From: Rhabdochromatium marinum
Lineage (GTDB): Bacteria > Pseudomonadota > Gammaproteobacteria > Chromatiales > Chromatiaceae
Direction: 5' to 3'
Assembly: GCF_016583795.1 (NCBI RefSeq)
Contig: NZ_NRRS01000018.1
Span: forward strand, 1 to 61,212
DNA: 61,212 nt
This document shows, piece by piece, positions 1 to 8,581 of this stretch; the stretch's first letter is position 1, and each line of letters begins with the position of its first letter. The notes beneath the pieces were generated by a model. That model did not search any database. It was not told the origin of the DNA and was given only the letters and a program-made list of their open reading frames with translations. The translations under genes were made by a program, and so were the position numbers.

Positions 1-77
1 AATCGCTCAAGCAGAGCGCGTACCATGACCGTGGCAGGCGCGCGTTCAGCAAACCGGTTGAGAACATCATCAAACAT
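1..77 (-). CDS. IS4-type transposase, N-terminal fragment (runs off the window)
   Basis: Reading the minus strand from an ATG at 75-77 gives 25 codons open to the window edge, beginning MFDDVLNRFAERAPATVMVR. This resembles the first residues of IS4-family (DDE) transposases, which move an insertion sequence by cut-and-paste. Only the N-terminus is present, so no catalytic residue can be checked and intactness is unknown. The gene points out of the window. The family call rests on recognising the N-terminal pattern and is moderately sure. Confidence 0.55.
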   Translation of the reverse strand, partial: MFDDVLNRFAERAPATVMVRALLER

Positions 78-245
78 CGGTTGTCAACTCCAACTCTAGA
101 AATAATATCCATATTATACAATGAGTTGCATCACCTTAAAAGGGCTGGTCTGGGGTATAATACGACATGATTTCCGGCCGGGCTGCTGACCGGCACCGTT
201 TCTTTACTTCACCAGCTGCCAATATTGCGCGAATGGCCTCTGGAA
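78..245. other. Non-coding end of the IS4-type element and leader of the GT2 gene
   Basis: No gene is seen here. An AT-rich perfect inverted repeat (ATAATAT, two bases, ATATTAT) lies at 102-117 and probably belongs to the upstream region of the transposase. A TATAAT at 156-161 is a good -10 box, but the best -35 candidate (TTGCAT, 126-131) is 24 bases away, so a promoter for the downstream plus-strand genes is only suggested. The exact end of the IS element cannot be placed. Confidence 0.4.
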
Positions 246-1268
246 ATGGAAGAACATGATCCCATGGGCGCGAGATCACCCGATTTCATTGTCCCGCCAT
301 GCCTGCAAATCGCAGTTATGGTTCCCTGCTACAACGAAGCCGGCGCAATTGGAAAAGTCGTCGCGGATTTTCACCACGCCCTCCCTCAAGCGACTGTTTA
401 CGTCTACGATAATAATTCTAATGATACGAGCTGCGGCGAGGCAAGCGCGGCTGGTGCGATTGTTCGTAGCGAGCATCACCAAGGGAAGGGGTTCGTTGTG
501 CGACGGATGTTTGCCGATGTCGATGCCGACATCTATCTGATGGTGGATGGCGACGATACCTACGAGCCAACCGCCGCGCCTGCGATGATCCAGTGCCTGG
601 TCGCTAACAATCTTGACATGGTTATTGGCGCCAGGATCGGATCTGGTGAAGGCCGCTACCGTCCTGGTCATGTTCTCGGCAATCGTTTGCTCTCTGGCCT
701 GGTCAGAATTCTCTTCGCTGACGAATTCACGGATATGCTGTCTGGCTACAGAGTATTTTCACGCCGCTTCGTCAAGTCCTTTCCGCTTTTGTCCGGTGGC
801 TTTGAGATTGAGACTGAACTCACGATTCATGCACTGGAACTCCAAATGCCCATCGCCGAGGTTTCCACCACCTACCGCGAACGTGCAGCGGGCACAGTAA
901 GCAAGCTACGTACTTTTTCTGACGGGGCGCGCATTCTTTGGTTTATCCTTGAGCTCCTCAAGCAAGAGCGCCCGATGCGGACTTTCGGGCTGATCGGGCT
1001 TGCGTTGGTGCTGGTAGCCGTCATGATTGCCTACCCCTTGCTGGGCGAATTTCTACGCACCGGCCTGGTTCCGCGTTTTCCAACCGCGATTCTCAGCGTT
1101 GGCTTGGTGCTGCTTGGATTTCTGAGTATTGCCTGCGGTTTTATTCTTGATACAGTCACCCGCGGTCGTCAGGAGGCAAAGAGAATGTGTTACTTGAGCA
1201 TACCTAGCACCAGCACACGACTCGAGATTTGCCGCGCATCAGTGGAACCCACCACCGCCCAACCCTGA
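246..1268 (+). CDS. Family 2 glycosyltransferase (dolichol/undecaprenyl-phosphate sugar transferase type)
   Basis: A GT-A fold transferase expected to move a sugar from a nucleotide donor onto a lipid carrier at the inner membrane. The N-terminal ~220 residues carry the family signatures VMVPCYNEAGAIG and DGDDTY (DxD-type metal/nucleotide site). Two hydrophobic segments near the C-terminus (about residues 245-265 and 280-305) anchor it in the membrane. GtrA follows 7 bases later, a common partner that flips the lipid-linked sugar. The frame opens at a TTG at 225. ATG 246 is chosen, ATG 264 is also possible, and no ribosome site is decisive. The sugar and final acceptor are unknown. Confidence 0.85.
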   Translation: MEEHDPMGARSPDFIVPPCLQIAVMVPCYNEAGAIGKVVADFHHALPQATVYVYDNNSNDTSCGEASAAGAIVRSEHHQGKGFVVRRMFADVDADIYLMVDGDDTYEPTAAPAMIQCLVANNLDMVIGARIGSGEGRYRPGHVLGNRLLSGLVRILFADEFTDMLSGYRVFSRRFVKSFPLLSGGFEIETELTIHALELQMPIAEVSTTYRERAAGTVSKLRTFSDGARILWFILELLKQERPMRTFGLIGLALVLVAVMIAYPLLGEFLRTGLVPRFPTAILSVGLVLLGFLSIACGFILDTVTRGRQEAKRMCYLSIPSTSTRLEICRASVEPTTAQP

Positions 1269-1275
1269 ATGATCC

Positions 1276-1689
1276 ATGGATCCGGTTTTGCGCCGTTTCG
1301 TGGTAATCGGGGGCCTTGGCTTCATCGTCGACGCTGGACTCTTGGCGCTGATGATCTCGGCAGGCAGTGGGCTTTACGCCGCTCGTGCTCTATCCTTCCC
1401 GGTCGCGGTGACTGTCACTTGGTATTTCAACCGAATCTGGACTTTTCGAGACGGCGCCACTGATCGTCCCGGCCGTGAATTCGCCTACTACTTAATGGTT
1501 CAGATCGTTGCCGCACTGGCAAACTTTGCCGTCTATGCCGCGCTATTGCGTTTCTTATTTGCGGAGCGCGCAAGCATGGCCGTGCCCGCGCTCATTGCTG
1601 GAGCTGGGATTGGCTTGGTCATTAACTTCACAGGCTCCAAAGTTATCGTGTTCGTCGACCGCAAGATTGCGAACCCTCATCATGCTTGA
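1276..1689 (+). CDS. GtrA family membrane protein
   Basis: A 137-residue protein with four predicted membrane helices and the typical GtrA motif (TWYFNRIWTF) after helix two. GtrA proteins are thought to translocate undecaprenyl-phosphate-linked sugars across the inner membrane, or to assist that step, so that cell-surface polymers can be glycosylated. It starts 7 bases after the GT2 gene and is followed 13 bases later by a methyltransferase, which indicates one operon. Length and topology are normal for the family. The transported sugar cannot be read from the sequence. Confidence 0.88.
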   Translation: MDPVLRRFVVIGGLGFIVDAGLLALMISAGSGLYAARALSFPVAVTVTWYFNRIWTFRDGATDRPGREFAYYLMVQIVAALANFAVYAALLRFLFAERASMAVPALIAGAGIGLVINFTGSKVIVFVDRKIANPHHA

Positions 1690-1702
1690 AGCGGAGACCG
1701 CC

Positions 1703-2503
1703 ATGAACAACACAAGCAACCGTTTCTATGATGGAATTGATAACCTTGACATCATGGAGAAAGCCGAACGATACAATCGGTTTCTGTCCAAACTGGTGGT
1801 GTCGAATGCTCGGGGCTTGGTGCCCGTATTAGATTTTGGTGCAGGTACCGGCCTACTAGCCAGGATGATTACCGATGCCGGCATTGAAATTGTGTGCGTA
1901 GAGCCTGATCCAGAGTTACGTAAGCGTCTAATAGCAAGGTCACTGAAAACTCATTCACGCATTGAAGACTTGGCTCCGGAAAGCGCGAGCGGCGCATATT
2001 CGTTTAACGTGCTTGAGCACATTGAGGACGATCTGGCGGCTGTTCGAGCGATATACAGTCGGCTTACGCCAGGTGGTCTATTTATTGTTTACGTGCCTGC
2101 CTTCCCGATGCTTTATGGCCCAATGGATCGCAAGGTTGGGCATTTACGTCGCTATACAAGAGTCTCCCTGTTGGCTGTACTGCGTGCTGCTGGATTCGTC
2201 GTAAAGCGCACCGAGTATGTCGATTCGCTCGGATTTCTGGCTTCGCTGGCTCTCAAGTGGCTTGGCGATGACAGCGGGAATCTCAACCTATCAATGGTTC
2301 GGTTATATGATCGCTTTGTTTTTCCGATCAGTCGGTTCTGTGATCAGCTTTGGCATCCATTTTTTGGCAAGAATGTTGTGGCCTTTGCCCAAAAGCCGAG
2401 CGGCAGCTGCATTGCACGTGACAAGGTTCGTCGCAAGATGCAAGCGCCTGGTCAATTCGATGCCCAAGGGGCTCGTGCTAAAAGCTCATTAGGGAACAGG
2501 TAA
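1703..2503 (+). CDS. Class I SAM-dependent methyltransferase
   Basis: A 266-residue protein with the Rossmann methyltransferase motifs in order: LDFGAGTG (SAM-binding motif I), VEPDPEL (acidic residue for the ribose), FNVLEHIEDD (motif IV) and LTPGGLFIVYVPAF (motif V/VI). The C-terminal ~90 residues are less conserved and probably form a substrate cap. The start is ATG 1703 because GGAG lies six bases upstream; ATG 1682 is an alternative that would overlap gtrA. Lying between GT2/GtrA and a GT-C-like protein, it probably methylates a sugar or lipid of the same surface glycan. That substrate is inference. Confidence 0.82.
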   Translation: MNNTSNRFYDGIDNLDIMEKAERYNRFLSKLVVSNARGLVPVLDFGAGTGLLARMITDAGIEIVCVEPDPELRKRLIARSLKTHSRIEDLAPESASGAYSFNVLEHIEDDLAAVRAIYSRLTPGGLFIVYVPAFPMLYGPMDRKVGHLRRYTRVSLLAVLRAAGFVVKRTEYVDSLGFLASLALKWLGDDSGNLNLSMVRLYDRFVFPISRFCDQLWHPFFGKNVVAFAQKPSGSCIARDKVRRKMQAPGQFDAQGARAKSSLGNR

Positions 2504-2507
2504 CTAC

Positions 2508-4133
2508 ATGAATCCGTTGGCTACATGGTTTGCTGATAGGCCCAGGATCAGACTTCTTTACTGGATAGCGCTTGCACTATTGTCCGCTGCCATTGCCGGG
2601 CAGACTGCGGTTATGCTAGGGGCCGACACAAACTGGGATTTGCGAAATTATCACTTGTATAACCCCTTCGCCGTCCTTAAGCACCGCCTTTCCGTCGATC
2701 ACAACGCTGCCGGCGTACAAACCCATATCAACCCCACGCTTGATTTGATTTTAACCTACCCGGCTTATACCTTGGGCAGCCCAAGGTTCGCGACGCGCAT
2801 GATGGGTGCCGTTCAGGGGCTGAACTTGGTGTTAATTCTTGCAATTATATTTAGTGTTGCAGGTACAAGCCGCCCGATCTCCTTTAAGTTTCTGCTGTTC
2901 GCATTATCTGCCGCGATGCTTGGGATGTCCGGTGCGCTTACAGTCTCAGAACTCGGCACTTCCTTTGGTGACCTCACAACTGCAGTGGTGGTGCTTGCTG
3001 GGCTGCTGTTCGCGCTTATTGCGTTTACTGAGGACAGGCATGTGCCCGAGGTGCATTTGCTAGCTTTGGCTGGCTTGCTGGTCGGAGGGGCCGCAGGCCT
3101 TAAACTGACCAATGGCATATACTTGGTGGGCCTGGGTGCGGCAACGATCTTTGTGAGTGGCCGAACCTGGCTGAGAACCGGTCTAGCTTTCGGCGGCGGC
3201 GCTGTTATTGGATTGCTCGCAACTCATGGGTGGTGGTCGTGGTATCTCTGGCAAGAGACCGGCAACCCCGTGTTTCCGTTCTTCAATTCGATTTTTGGCT
3301 CACCCTTGTTTCCCGATATCGACTTTTCCGACGGAAGATTCTTTCCTAAGGACTGGTGGCAATCCTTGTTTTATCCATTCTGGTTTTCCTGGAACAGTCA
3401 AACAGCCGAGGTATCTTTTCGGGATTTCAGGTTCCCAATCGCCTACGTACTTGCCATTGCACTTCTGATCAAATTCGCAGCACGGAGGTTCGCGATCGTT
3501 TCAACCGATTCCGCCCCACCGCAGAGACGTCTGTTGCTATTTACATTTTTTCTTGTGATCACCTATATCCTTTGGCAGATTATGTTCTCTATCCAACGTT
3601 ACGCTATCGGTGTCGAGGTCGTGCTCCCCGCCTTTGTACTCGTTGCTGCAGTGGTGCTTATGGGGCGTTTCGGCTGGGGGTTCTTCGCGGCAGCTGCCGT
3701 ACTTTTAATCTTCTCCACGAAGGTGCCTGACTGGGGACGCATCCATAATGAACACGAGATCAGCCTTTTGGTCACGCAGCAGATCGTTGCTGAGTTTTCG
3801 CCGCTTTTGGATGACGCCGTGGTAGTGATGGGCCAGCCACCGATCGCCTATGTTGCGACCGCTTTCCATAACGCACGTTCCACAACCTGGCTCGGTCCGA
3901 CCTTGACTGAAACGGACCGGAAGGAAGCCTTTCGCAAGGCAAGCGGGCGTAAACGGGTGCTTGCTCTTCGGCGAGAAGGAATGGAAGAAGGCGAGTATAT
4001 AGCGCAAAGACTGCGAGAACTTAGCCTGCCTCTTTCCGACTCCGATAGCGGTAGCTGTCGAGATTTACGCACCACCCTGGAAACGCTTGTTCTCTGCGAA
4101 ATAGGAACCATCATGCCCAAACCAGCCCGCTAA
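2508..4133 (+). CDS. Polytopic membrane protein, probable GT-C type glycosyltransferase
   Basis: A 541-residue protein with about ten to twelve hydrophobic helices. Its first periplasmic loop is conserved-looking (GADTNWDLRNYHLYNPFA). An acidic residue in loop one is the usual mark of GT-C enzymes that use polyprenyl-phosphate sugars outside the inner membrane. This fits with GT2 and GtrA making and flipping such a donor. The last ~130 residues (after position 410) form a soluble domain. It starts 4 bases after the methyltransferase stop and ends the operon. The function is inferred from topology and neighbours, and the acceptor is unknown. Confidence 0.6.
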   Translation: MNPLATWFADRPRIRLLYWIALALLSAAIAGQTAVMLGADTNWDLRNYHLYNPFAVLKHRLSVDHNAAGVQTHINPTLDLILTYPAYTLGSPRFATRMMGAVQGLNLVLILAIIFSVAGTSRPISFKFLLFALSAAMLGMSGALTVSELGTSFGDLTTAVVVLAGLLFALIAFTEDRHVPEVHLLALAGLLVGGAAGLKLTNGIYLVGLGAATIFVSGRTWLRTGLAFGGGAVIGLLATHGWWSWYLWQETGNPVFPFFNSIFGSPLFPDIDFSDGRFFPKDWWQSLFYPFWFSWNSQTAEVSFRDFRFPIAYVLAIALLIKFAARRFAIVSTDSAPPQRRLLLFTFFLVITYILWQIMFSIQRYAIGVEVVLPAFVLVAAVVLMGRFGWGFFAAAAVLLIFSTKVPDWGRIHNEHEISLLVTQQIVAEFSPLLDDAVVVMGQPPIAYVATAFHNARSTTWLGPTLTETDRKEAFRKASGRKRVLALRREGMEEGEYIAQRLRELSLPLSDSDSGSCRDLRTTLETLVLCEIGTIMPKPAR

Positions 4134-4172
4134 AACAGCCATCTTCCGCAACGAGCATCGGATGGTCGCGAC

Positions 4173-4206
4173 AGCGCCGGGCAGAGCCCGGCGCTAGGCC
4201 TAGGCC
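4173..4206. repeat. Strong GC hairpin plus palindrome between the glycan operon and the IS remnant
   Basis: AGCGCCGGGC at 4173-4182 and its exact complement at 4186-4195 enclose a three-base loop, and the palindrome GGCCTAGGCC follows at 4197-4206. The 10 bp GC stem could stop transcription of the operon ending at 4133, but there is no U-tract. It may instead be a REP-like dispersed repeat. Confidence 0.45.
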
Positions 4207-4251
4207 GCTTGCGATGGGCAGGCTAGCTCTCAGAAACGATCAGCATATTCC

Positions 4252-5315
4252 GTGCTGGAGAGTTGGCTGTCGATCAAGGTGAGCACTGTAGCACCTTGCT
4301 CCAACTCGGTTACACTGGAATCGAATTCTGCTTGCTTGGGTCGCCCTCAGTGTTTGTTAGCGGTCTTTGTGCCGTATGAGACCGGTGTTCAGTTGCTCAA
4401 GCGCTTGACAGGGGTGTCCGTAGCGCCCGATACACTCTGGCGCTGGGTTCAGCAAGCCGGACAGCGCGCGAGGCGGGCGTTGGAGGAGGCCTTGGCGGCA
4501 CCGACACCTGAACCGTTAGCAGCGTCGCTGCAAGCGTTGCCGCTGGTGATTGGCGCCGATGGGGTGATGGTGCCCTTTCGCCCTACCCCTGGCACAGCGA
4601 AGGGGCCTACCCGTTGGCGCGAGATTAAGGTGGCGATCTTAGCCCGTCTCGGCGAACGCCTGACACGTCGGGGCAAACGGTGAGTCTCCTCCACCAACGC
4701 CGCCTGGTGGCTGTCTTAGGCAGCATTGAGGCGTTGGCACCACGGTTATGGCTGGAAGCGGTTCGCCAACAGGTACACAGTACCACTCAGATTGTGTGGC
4801 TCAGCGATGGCGGAGCCGGCTTTTGGACCGTCTTCCAGCGCTGTTTCAAAACACTCGCAGCGACAGCGATTCTGGATTTCTACCATGCTGCACAAAACCT
4901 TTACAAGGGTGTAAGCGCGTGGCTTGATGGGCGCACCCGCGCCTGCCAGCAGCAATTTATCGACTGGCGTCACCGTCTGCGCCATGGCCAAGAGCAACAA
5001 GTGCTGGCCGAGTTGCTCACAGTCGTCGAAGACAGACAGTTACCGGACTCAGCACGCGAGGCATTGACGAAGGTTTACAACTACTTGAAAGCGCACGAAG
5101 ATCACATTCACTATGATGCCTTCAAGGCGGCCGGGTTACCTATTGGCAGCGGCTTGGTGGAGAGTGCCTGCACGTGGCTGATTCAGCAACGCCTCAAAGG
5201 GGTTGGAATGCGCTGGAGCGAGACAGGGTTCAATCATCTACTCCATCTGCGATTGGCGTGGGTGAACCAGCGATTCGATCAGCTGTTTCCGGAAATGCTT
5301 CCCTCCCCCAACTAG
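4252..5315 (+). pseudogene. ISKra4-family transposase, frameshifted and N-terminally truncated
   Basis: Two overlapping reading frames together read as one ISKra4 transposase. Frame A (to 4683) contains YETGVQLLKRLTGVSVAPDT and a DDE-fold acidic stretch (VIGADGVMVPF). Frame B (from 4680) continues with LHQRRLVAVLG, WLSDGGAGFW, ILDFYHAAQNLY and IGSGLVESACTWLIQQRLKG, all expected of the family. Shifting by -1 at 4680 joins GKR to VSLLHQRR without loss, so one base was lost there. No slippery heptamer is present to suggest programmed frameshifting. Sequence before the YETG motif (4252-4370) matches the family poorly, and an intact gene would be about 100 residues longer. Confidence 0.8.
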
Positions 5316-5326
5316 GGGATGCACCC
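4252..5326 (+). mobile_element. ISKra4-family insertion sequence, left-truncated remnant
   Basis: The interval holds the remains of an ISKra4-type transposase and ends in GGGATGCACCC at 5316-5326. From memory, that resembles the terminal repeat of such elements. No matching left terminal repeat is visible upstream, and the transposase N-terminus is missing, so the left end has been lost. The right end falls inside a small minus-strand gene, so insertion at this site broke that gene. The element is probably immobile. Confidence 0.7.
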
Positions 5327-5570
5327 GAGGCTGACGACGGCCGTTTCGCAGGGCTGGGAGGTCGAACATGACGCTACCGCTGCGCGTGACATAGGCCGGC
5401 TGCGCTGATTCTATGTTGTCGGCGACGGAACGAGAGGCGGGGGTGGCGACGGGCCACAGGATGTCGCGTGGTTCGGCGTTAGCCGGTGGAGTCGCCATAA
5501 CCAGCACGGCCGCCAGTAGGAACCATGCAATGGGTGCGGACAATAGAAAGATGATGAATCGCAATATCAT
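5238..5570 (-). pseudogene. Small signal-peptide gene truncated by the ISKra4 element
   Basis: The frame starts at an ATG (5568-5570), 21 bases after the hisHF stop on the same strand. It begins with a clear signal peptide or anchor (MILRFIIFLLSAPIAWFLL... ending in the cleavage-like PANA, about residue 32), followed by ~48 residues of soluble sequence. From about residue 82 (near base 5326) the codons lie inside the insertion sequence, so the last ~29 residues are IS-derived. The natural 3' end is gone. I do not recognise the family. It was probably the third gene of an lptF-hisHF operon. Whether the fused product is made is unknown. Confidence 0.5.
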
Positions 5571-5591
5571 ACCCTCTTCATGAGGATGCGC

Positions 5592-7244
5592 TCAGGCACG
5601 AACAATCTCGCCCTTGCCATCCAGCTCAGCCTTGACAGCATCAATAGGCACTTCACGACGATGGAAGATGCCAGCAGCCAGGGCGGCTTCGGCATCCACA
5701 GCGTCGAACAGGGCGCTGAAGTGCTCAGGGCAGCCAGCGCCGCTGGAGGCGATGACCGGAATGCGCACGCCTTCGCGGACCATGCGCAGCAGTTCCAGGT
5801 CAAATCCGCGGCCACTGCCGTCGCGGTCGATGGAGTTGACCAGGATTTCTCCAGCACCCAACTGCTCGCAGGCCTGGACCAGTTGCAACACGTCGAGATC
5901 GCGACCTTCACGTCCGCCCTTGATGGTGCACTGGAACCAACAGTAACGCTCACCCTGGGGGCCAGGTTCCTGAGTTTCAATGCAGTGATGCGGTGTCGCC
6001 GCTGGCGAGTCGACATAGACCCGACGTGGATCAACCGAGATGACCACCGCCTGGTTGCCGTAGACCTGCGCGATCTGCTCGATAGCACTGCTCCCGTCGC
6101 CCTGCCCGCCGCATGCATGGAAGGCTTCGGCAATCAGCACCGCCTCGGAGCCAATCGACACCTTGTCCGCGCCGGAGCGGAAATACTCGGCGGCGACATC
6201 CAGCGCTGAATAGTGGCGCCCGTCCTGATCGACAAAGGCGCGAATGCCACCGCCGATGGTGAGCGGGACGAAAATCTCCTCGGAAGCACGCCGCAACACC
6301 TTAAGCATAGGCTGATCGGCAAGGGGGAAATCCCGGAAGGCGGTGATGTTCAAAAAGGTAATCTCATCGGCGCCCTCGGCATAGTAGCGCTTGGCCAATT
6401 CGACGGGTTTGCCCAGGTTGCGCACCTCGCCCTGTTCGCGCACGTCGTATTGATCCCCCTTGGTCACCACCAGATCGCCCTGATCATTGGTGCGCACATC
6501 CAGGCAGGCAATGATGCGCCGGGCCAAGGCGGTTGAGGTCGGTTCGGCGAGAGGATCCGGTAATACCGGAGAGTCTGACAGAGGCTGTGCGGAATGGCTC
6601 CGTGGCTGACTCAGCGGCCGGGGATTCAGGGTGCATTGGCCGGCCAGAAAGCGCCTCAGCACTTCCAGCCCGGCGGCGCCGCTTTTCTCCGGGTGGAATT
6701 GCACCGCCGCCACTTCGCCCTGCTGCACGGCGCTGATAAAGGGGCGTCCGTAATCGGTTTCGGCCAGCACCCAGTCGCGATTGCGCGCCTCGGGCTCGGC
6801 AAAATAAGAGTGCACGAAGTAGAAGCGGTGCGCGTCGGCATCCTCAAGCAGCTCACACTCAGCTTGTTGCAAACGCAAACCGTTCCAGCCCATGTGTGGC
6901 ACCGAGCGATGGCTATTGTCGAAGCGCCGCACCTGCCCGGGAATAATTCCCAACCCCGGCACGCCGGGGGATTCCTCACTCCCCTCGAACAGTGACTGCA
7001 AGCCAATACAGATCCCCAAAAAGGGCCGCCCGGCCAGCAGAAACTCGCGCAGCGGGGCTTCAAAACCCTGTTCGCGCAGTCGCTGCATAGCTGGTCCAAA
7101 GGCGCCAACGCCAGGGAAAATCAGCCGCTCAGCGGCCAGGATGTCCTCAGGGGCACGGATTTCGCTCAGCGGATAACCGAGTGCAGCAATGGCATTGCGC
7201 ACACTGCGCACGTTACCAGCACCATAGTCAAGCAGGGCAATCAT
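5592..7244 (-). CDS. hisHF: Imidazole glycerol phosphate synthase, fused HisH-HisF (HIS7 type)
   Basis: This 550-residue protein joins the glutaminase and cyclase of histidine synthesis. It converts PRFAR plus glutamine to imidazole glycerol phosphate and AICAR. Residues 1-203 are HisH, with the triad Cys79 (FLGICIGLQ), His184 and Glu186 (QFHPEKSG). A ~38-residue proline/serine linker follows. Residues ~241-550 are HisF, with catalytic Asp249 (ACLDV) and Asp405 (SVDPRRVY). The cyclase carries insertions typical of fungal and plant HIS7 (for example DLVVTKGDQYDVRE and DGRHYSALDVAAEYFRSGAD) that are absent from ordinary bacterial HisF. It lies 15 bases after lptF on the same strand. Other his genes are not in the window. 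Confidence 0.95.
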   Translation of the reverse strand: MIALLDYGAGNVRSVRNAIAALGYPLSEIRAPEDILAAERLIFPGVGAFGPAMQRLREQGFEAPLREFLLAGRPFLGICIGLQSLFEGSEESPGVPGLGIIPGQVRRFDNSHRSVPHMGWNGLRLQQAECELLEDADAHRFYFVHSYFAEPEARNRDWVLAETDYGRPFISAVQQGEVAAVQFHPEKSGAAGLEVLRRFLAGQCTLNPRPLSQPRSHSAQPLSDSPVLPDPLAEPTSTALARRIIACLDVRTNDQGDLVVTKGDQYDVREQGEVRNLGKPVELAKRYYAEGADEITFLNITAFRDFPLADQPMLKVLRRASEEIFVPLTIGGGIRAFVDQDGRHYSALDVAAEYFRSGADKVSIGSEAVLIAEAFHACGGQGDGSSAIEQIAQVYGNQAVVISVDPRRVYVDSPAATPHHCIETQEPGPQGERYCWFQCTIKGGREGRDLDVLQLVQACEQLGAGEILVNSIDRDGSGRGFDLELLRMVREGVRIPVIASSGAGCPEHFSALFDAVDAEAALAAGIFHRREVPIDAVKAELDGKGEIVRA

Positions 7245-7259
7245 GACAGCATTCTGTCC

Positions 7260-8384
7260 TTAATAAACACGATAGCGAGAATAAATAAATGACCACAGCC
7301 GCTGAATTCTAACAGCTTGCCAGAACGCGCGTGGGGCCAGCAGCGCAAACACCAGCAGCACCACCAGGGGTTGATACCACAAACTGCCCAGCCAGGCCGG
7401 CGTGACCCCCAGGTTGCACCAGTCTTCCGCCAAACGTTGCAGATTGAAAAAAGCGAAATAGGTGACCAGCGCCAGCATCAGTCGCCCACTGCCCGTCTGC
7501 CGGGGTGAGGTGGCGGTTAAGGGGATCGCGATCAGCGCCAGGGCAAAGAGCGCCAGCGGATTGGCGATGCGATGCTGCAACTCAACCCAGTCGCTGGGAT
7601 CCTCGGAATCCAATAGATCCATCGTCTTGCGGCTGGACTCTTTGCTGCGCGTCACCGGGCCGGGCTCAGGCGAGTCCAGCTGCAGCTGGTAACGATCAAA
7701 GGCACTGATACTAAAGCTCGCCGTACCCGGCGCGCCGTCGTAACGCCGCCCTTGTTGCAGCACGATCGAACGCTCACCCCCGTTCCTGGTTTCCTGATAG
7801 TAGCCCAGATCGGCCAACACCAGGCGCGGCGTAGCCGCGCGGTGATCGCGCAGAAAAACACCCTGCAAACGCTTGTCAGCATCGAAGCGGGCAGCATAAA
7901 AGGTGATGGCACCGCCGTCAGGTTGATAGAAGCGCCCGGCCTGCAAACCGGCGATCTGCGTGGCCTGATCGCCCTGCAAATGGCGAATCACCTGGATTTT
8001 TGCCGAGGCTTCAGGTTGCACCACCAGCGCCAGCCAGGCAGTCAGCAGCGCCAGTGGCACAGCTAAATACAGCAGCGAGCGATAGATGCGCACCGAGCCG
8101 ACGCCGCAGGCCTGCAAGGCAATGAGTTCGCTGTCGCGCGCCATACGCCCGAGCGCGACCAGCGCGGCGAGAAAAAACGCCGGCGGAAGCAAATGACCGC
8201 TGTCGCGCAGCAATTGGTAGCTCAGATAGCGCCAGGCCGTCTCGGTGTTGAGCGCACCCAGGTTGACTTCTTCGAGGCTGCGCAAAAACAGCACGCTTGC
8301 AGTAATCACAAAAAGGGTTGCGACAATCGCCGCAAACACTTTGGCGACTTCCAGCATCACATAGCGATCAATGACGGTCAACAT
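7260..8384 (-). CDS. lptF: LPS export ABC transporter permease LptF
   Basis: LptF is one of two permeases of the LptB2FG transporter, which extracts lipopolysaccharide from the inner membrane and passes it to the LptC/A bridge. The 374 residues show the YjgP/YjgQ layout: three N-terminal helices, a periplasmic beta-jellyroll region (about residues 130-250) and three C-terminal helices. The start MLTVIDRYVMLEVAKVF is typical of LptF. It is divergent from the PilZ gene. Its partner lptG, normally adjacent, lies ~13.5 kb away at 21852-22913. hisHF follows after 15 bases, so the two are probably co-transcribed. Confidence 0.93.
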   Translation of the reverse strand: MLTVIDRYVMLEVAKVFAAIVATLFVITASVLFLRSLEEVNLGALNTETAWRYLSYQLLRDSGHLLPPAFFLAALVALGRMARDSELIALQACGVGSVRIYRSLLYLAVPLALLTAWLALVVQPEASAKIQVIRHLQGDQATQIAGLQAGRFYQPDGGAITFYAARFDADKRLQGVFLRDHRAATPRLVLADLGYYQETRNGGERSIVLQQGRRYDGAPGTASFSISAFDRYQLQLDSPEPGPVTRSKESSRKTMDLLDSEDPSDWVELQHRIANPLALFALALIAIPLTATSPRQTGSGRLMLALVTYFAFFNLQRLAEDWCNLGVTPAWLGSLWYQPLVVLLVFALLAPRAFWQAVRIQRLWSFIYSRYRVY

Positions 8385-8581
8385 TGGCGCGAGGGCATCC
8401 TTTAAGAAGTATTTGTGGCGCGTTTTGCGCTTTTTACTTGCGGCCGGGGGTTAGGATATGACAAAAGTGGCCGTCAGAATCATAATCCATCCTGCAACAA
8501 GCGATCATGCGCCCCGGTTTGATGCCTTGGTTTGATCGCCTTGATAAGGCCATTACAAGAGCGGCTACGAGACTTTAGCTT

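Noticed and set aside
4660-4690. Programmed -1 frameshift in the ISKra4 transposase
   Set aside because: The junction has no slippery heptamer or following structure, and the element lacks its left end, so a plain deletion is simpler.
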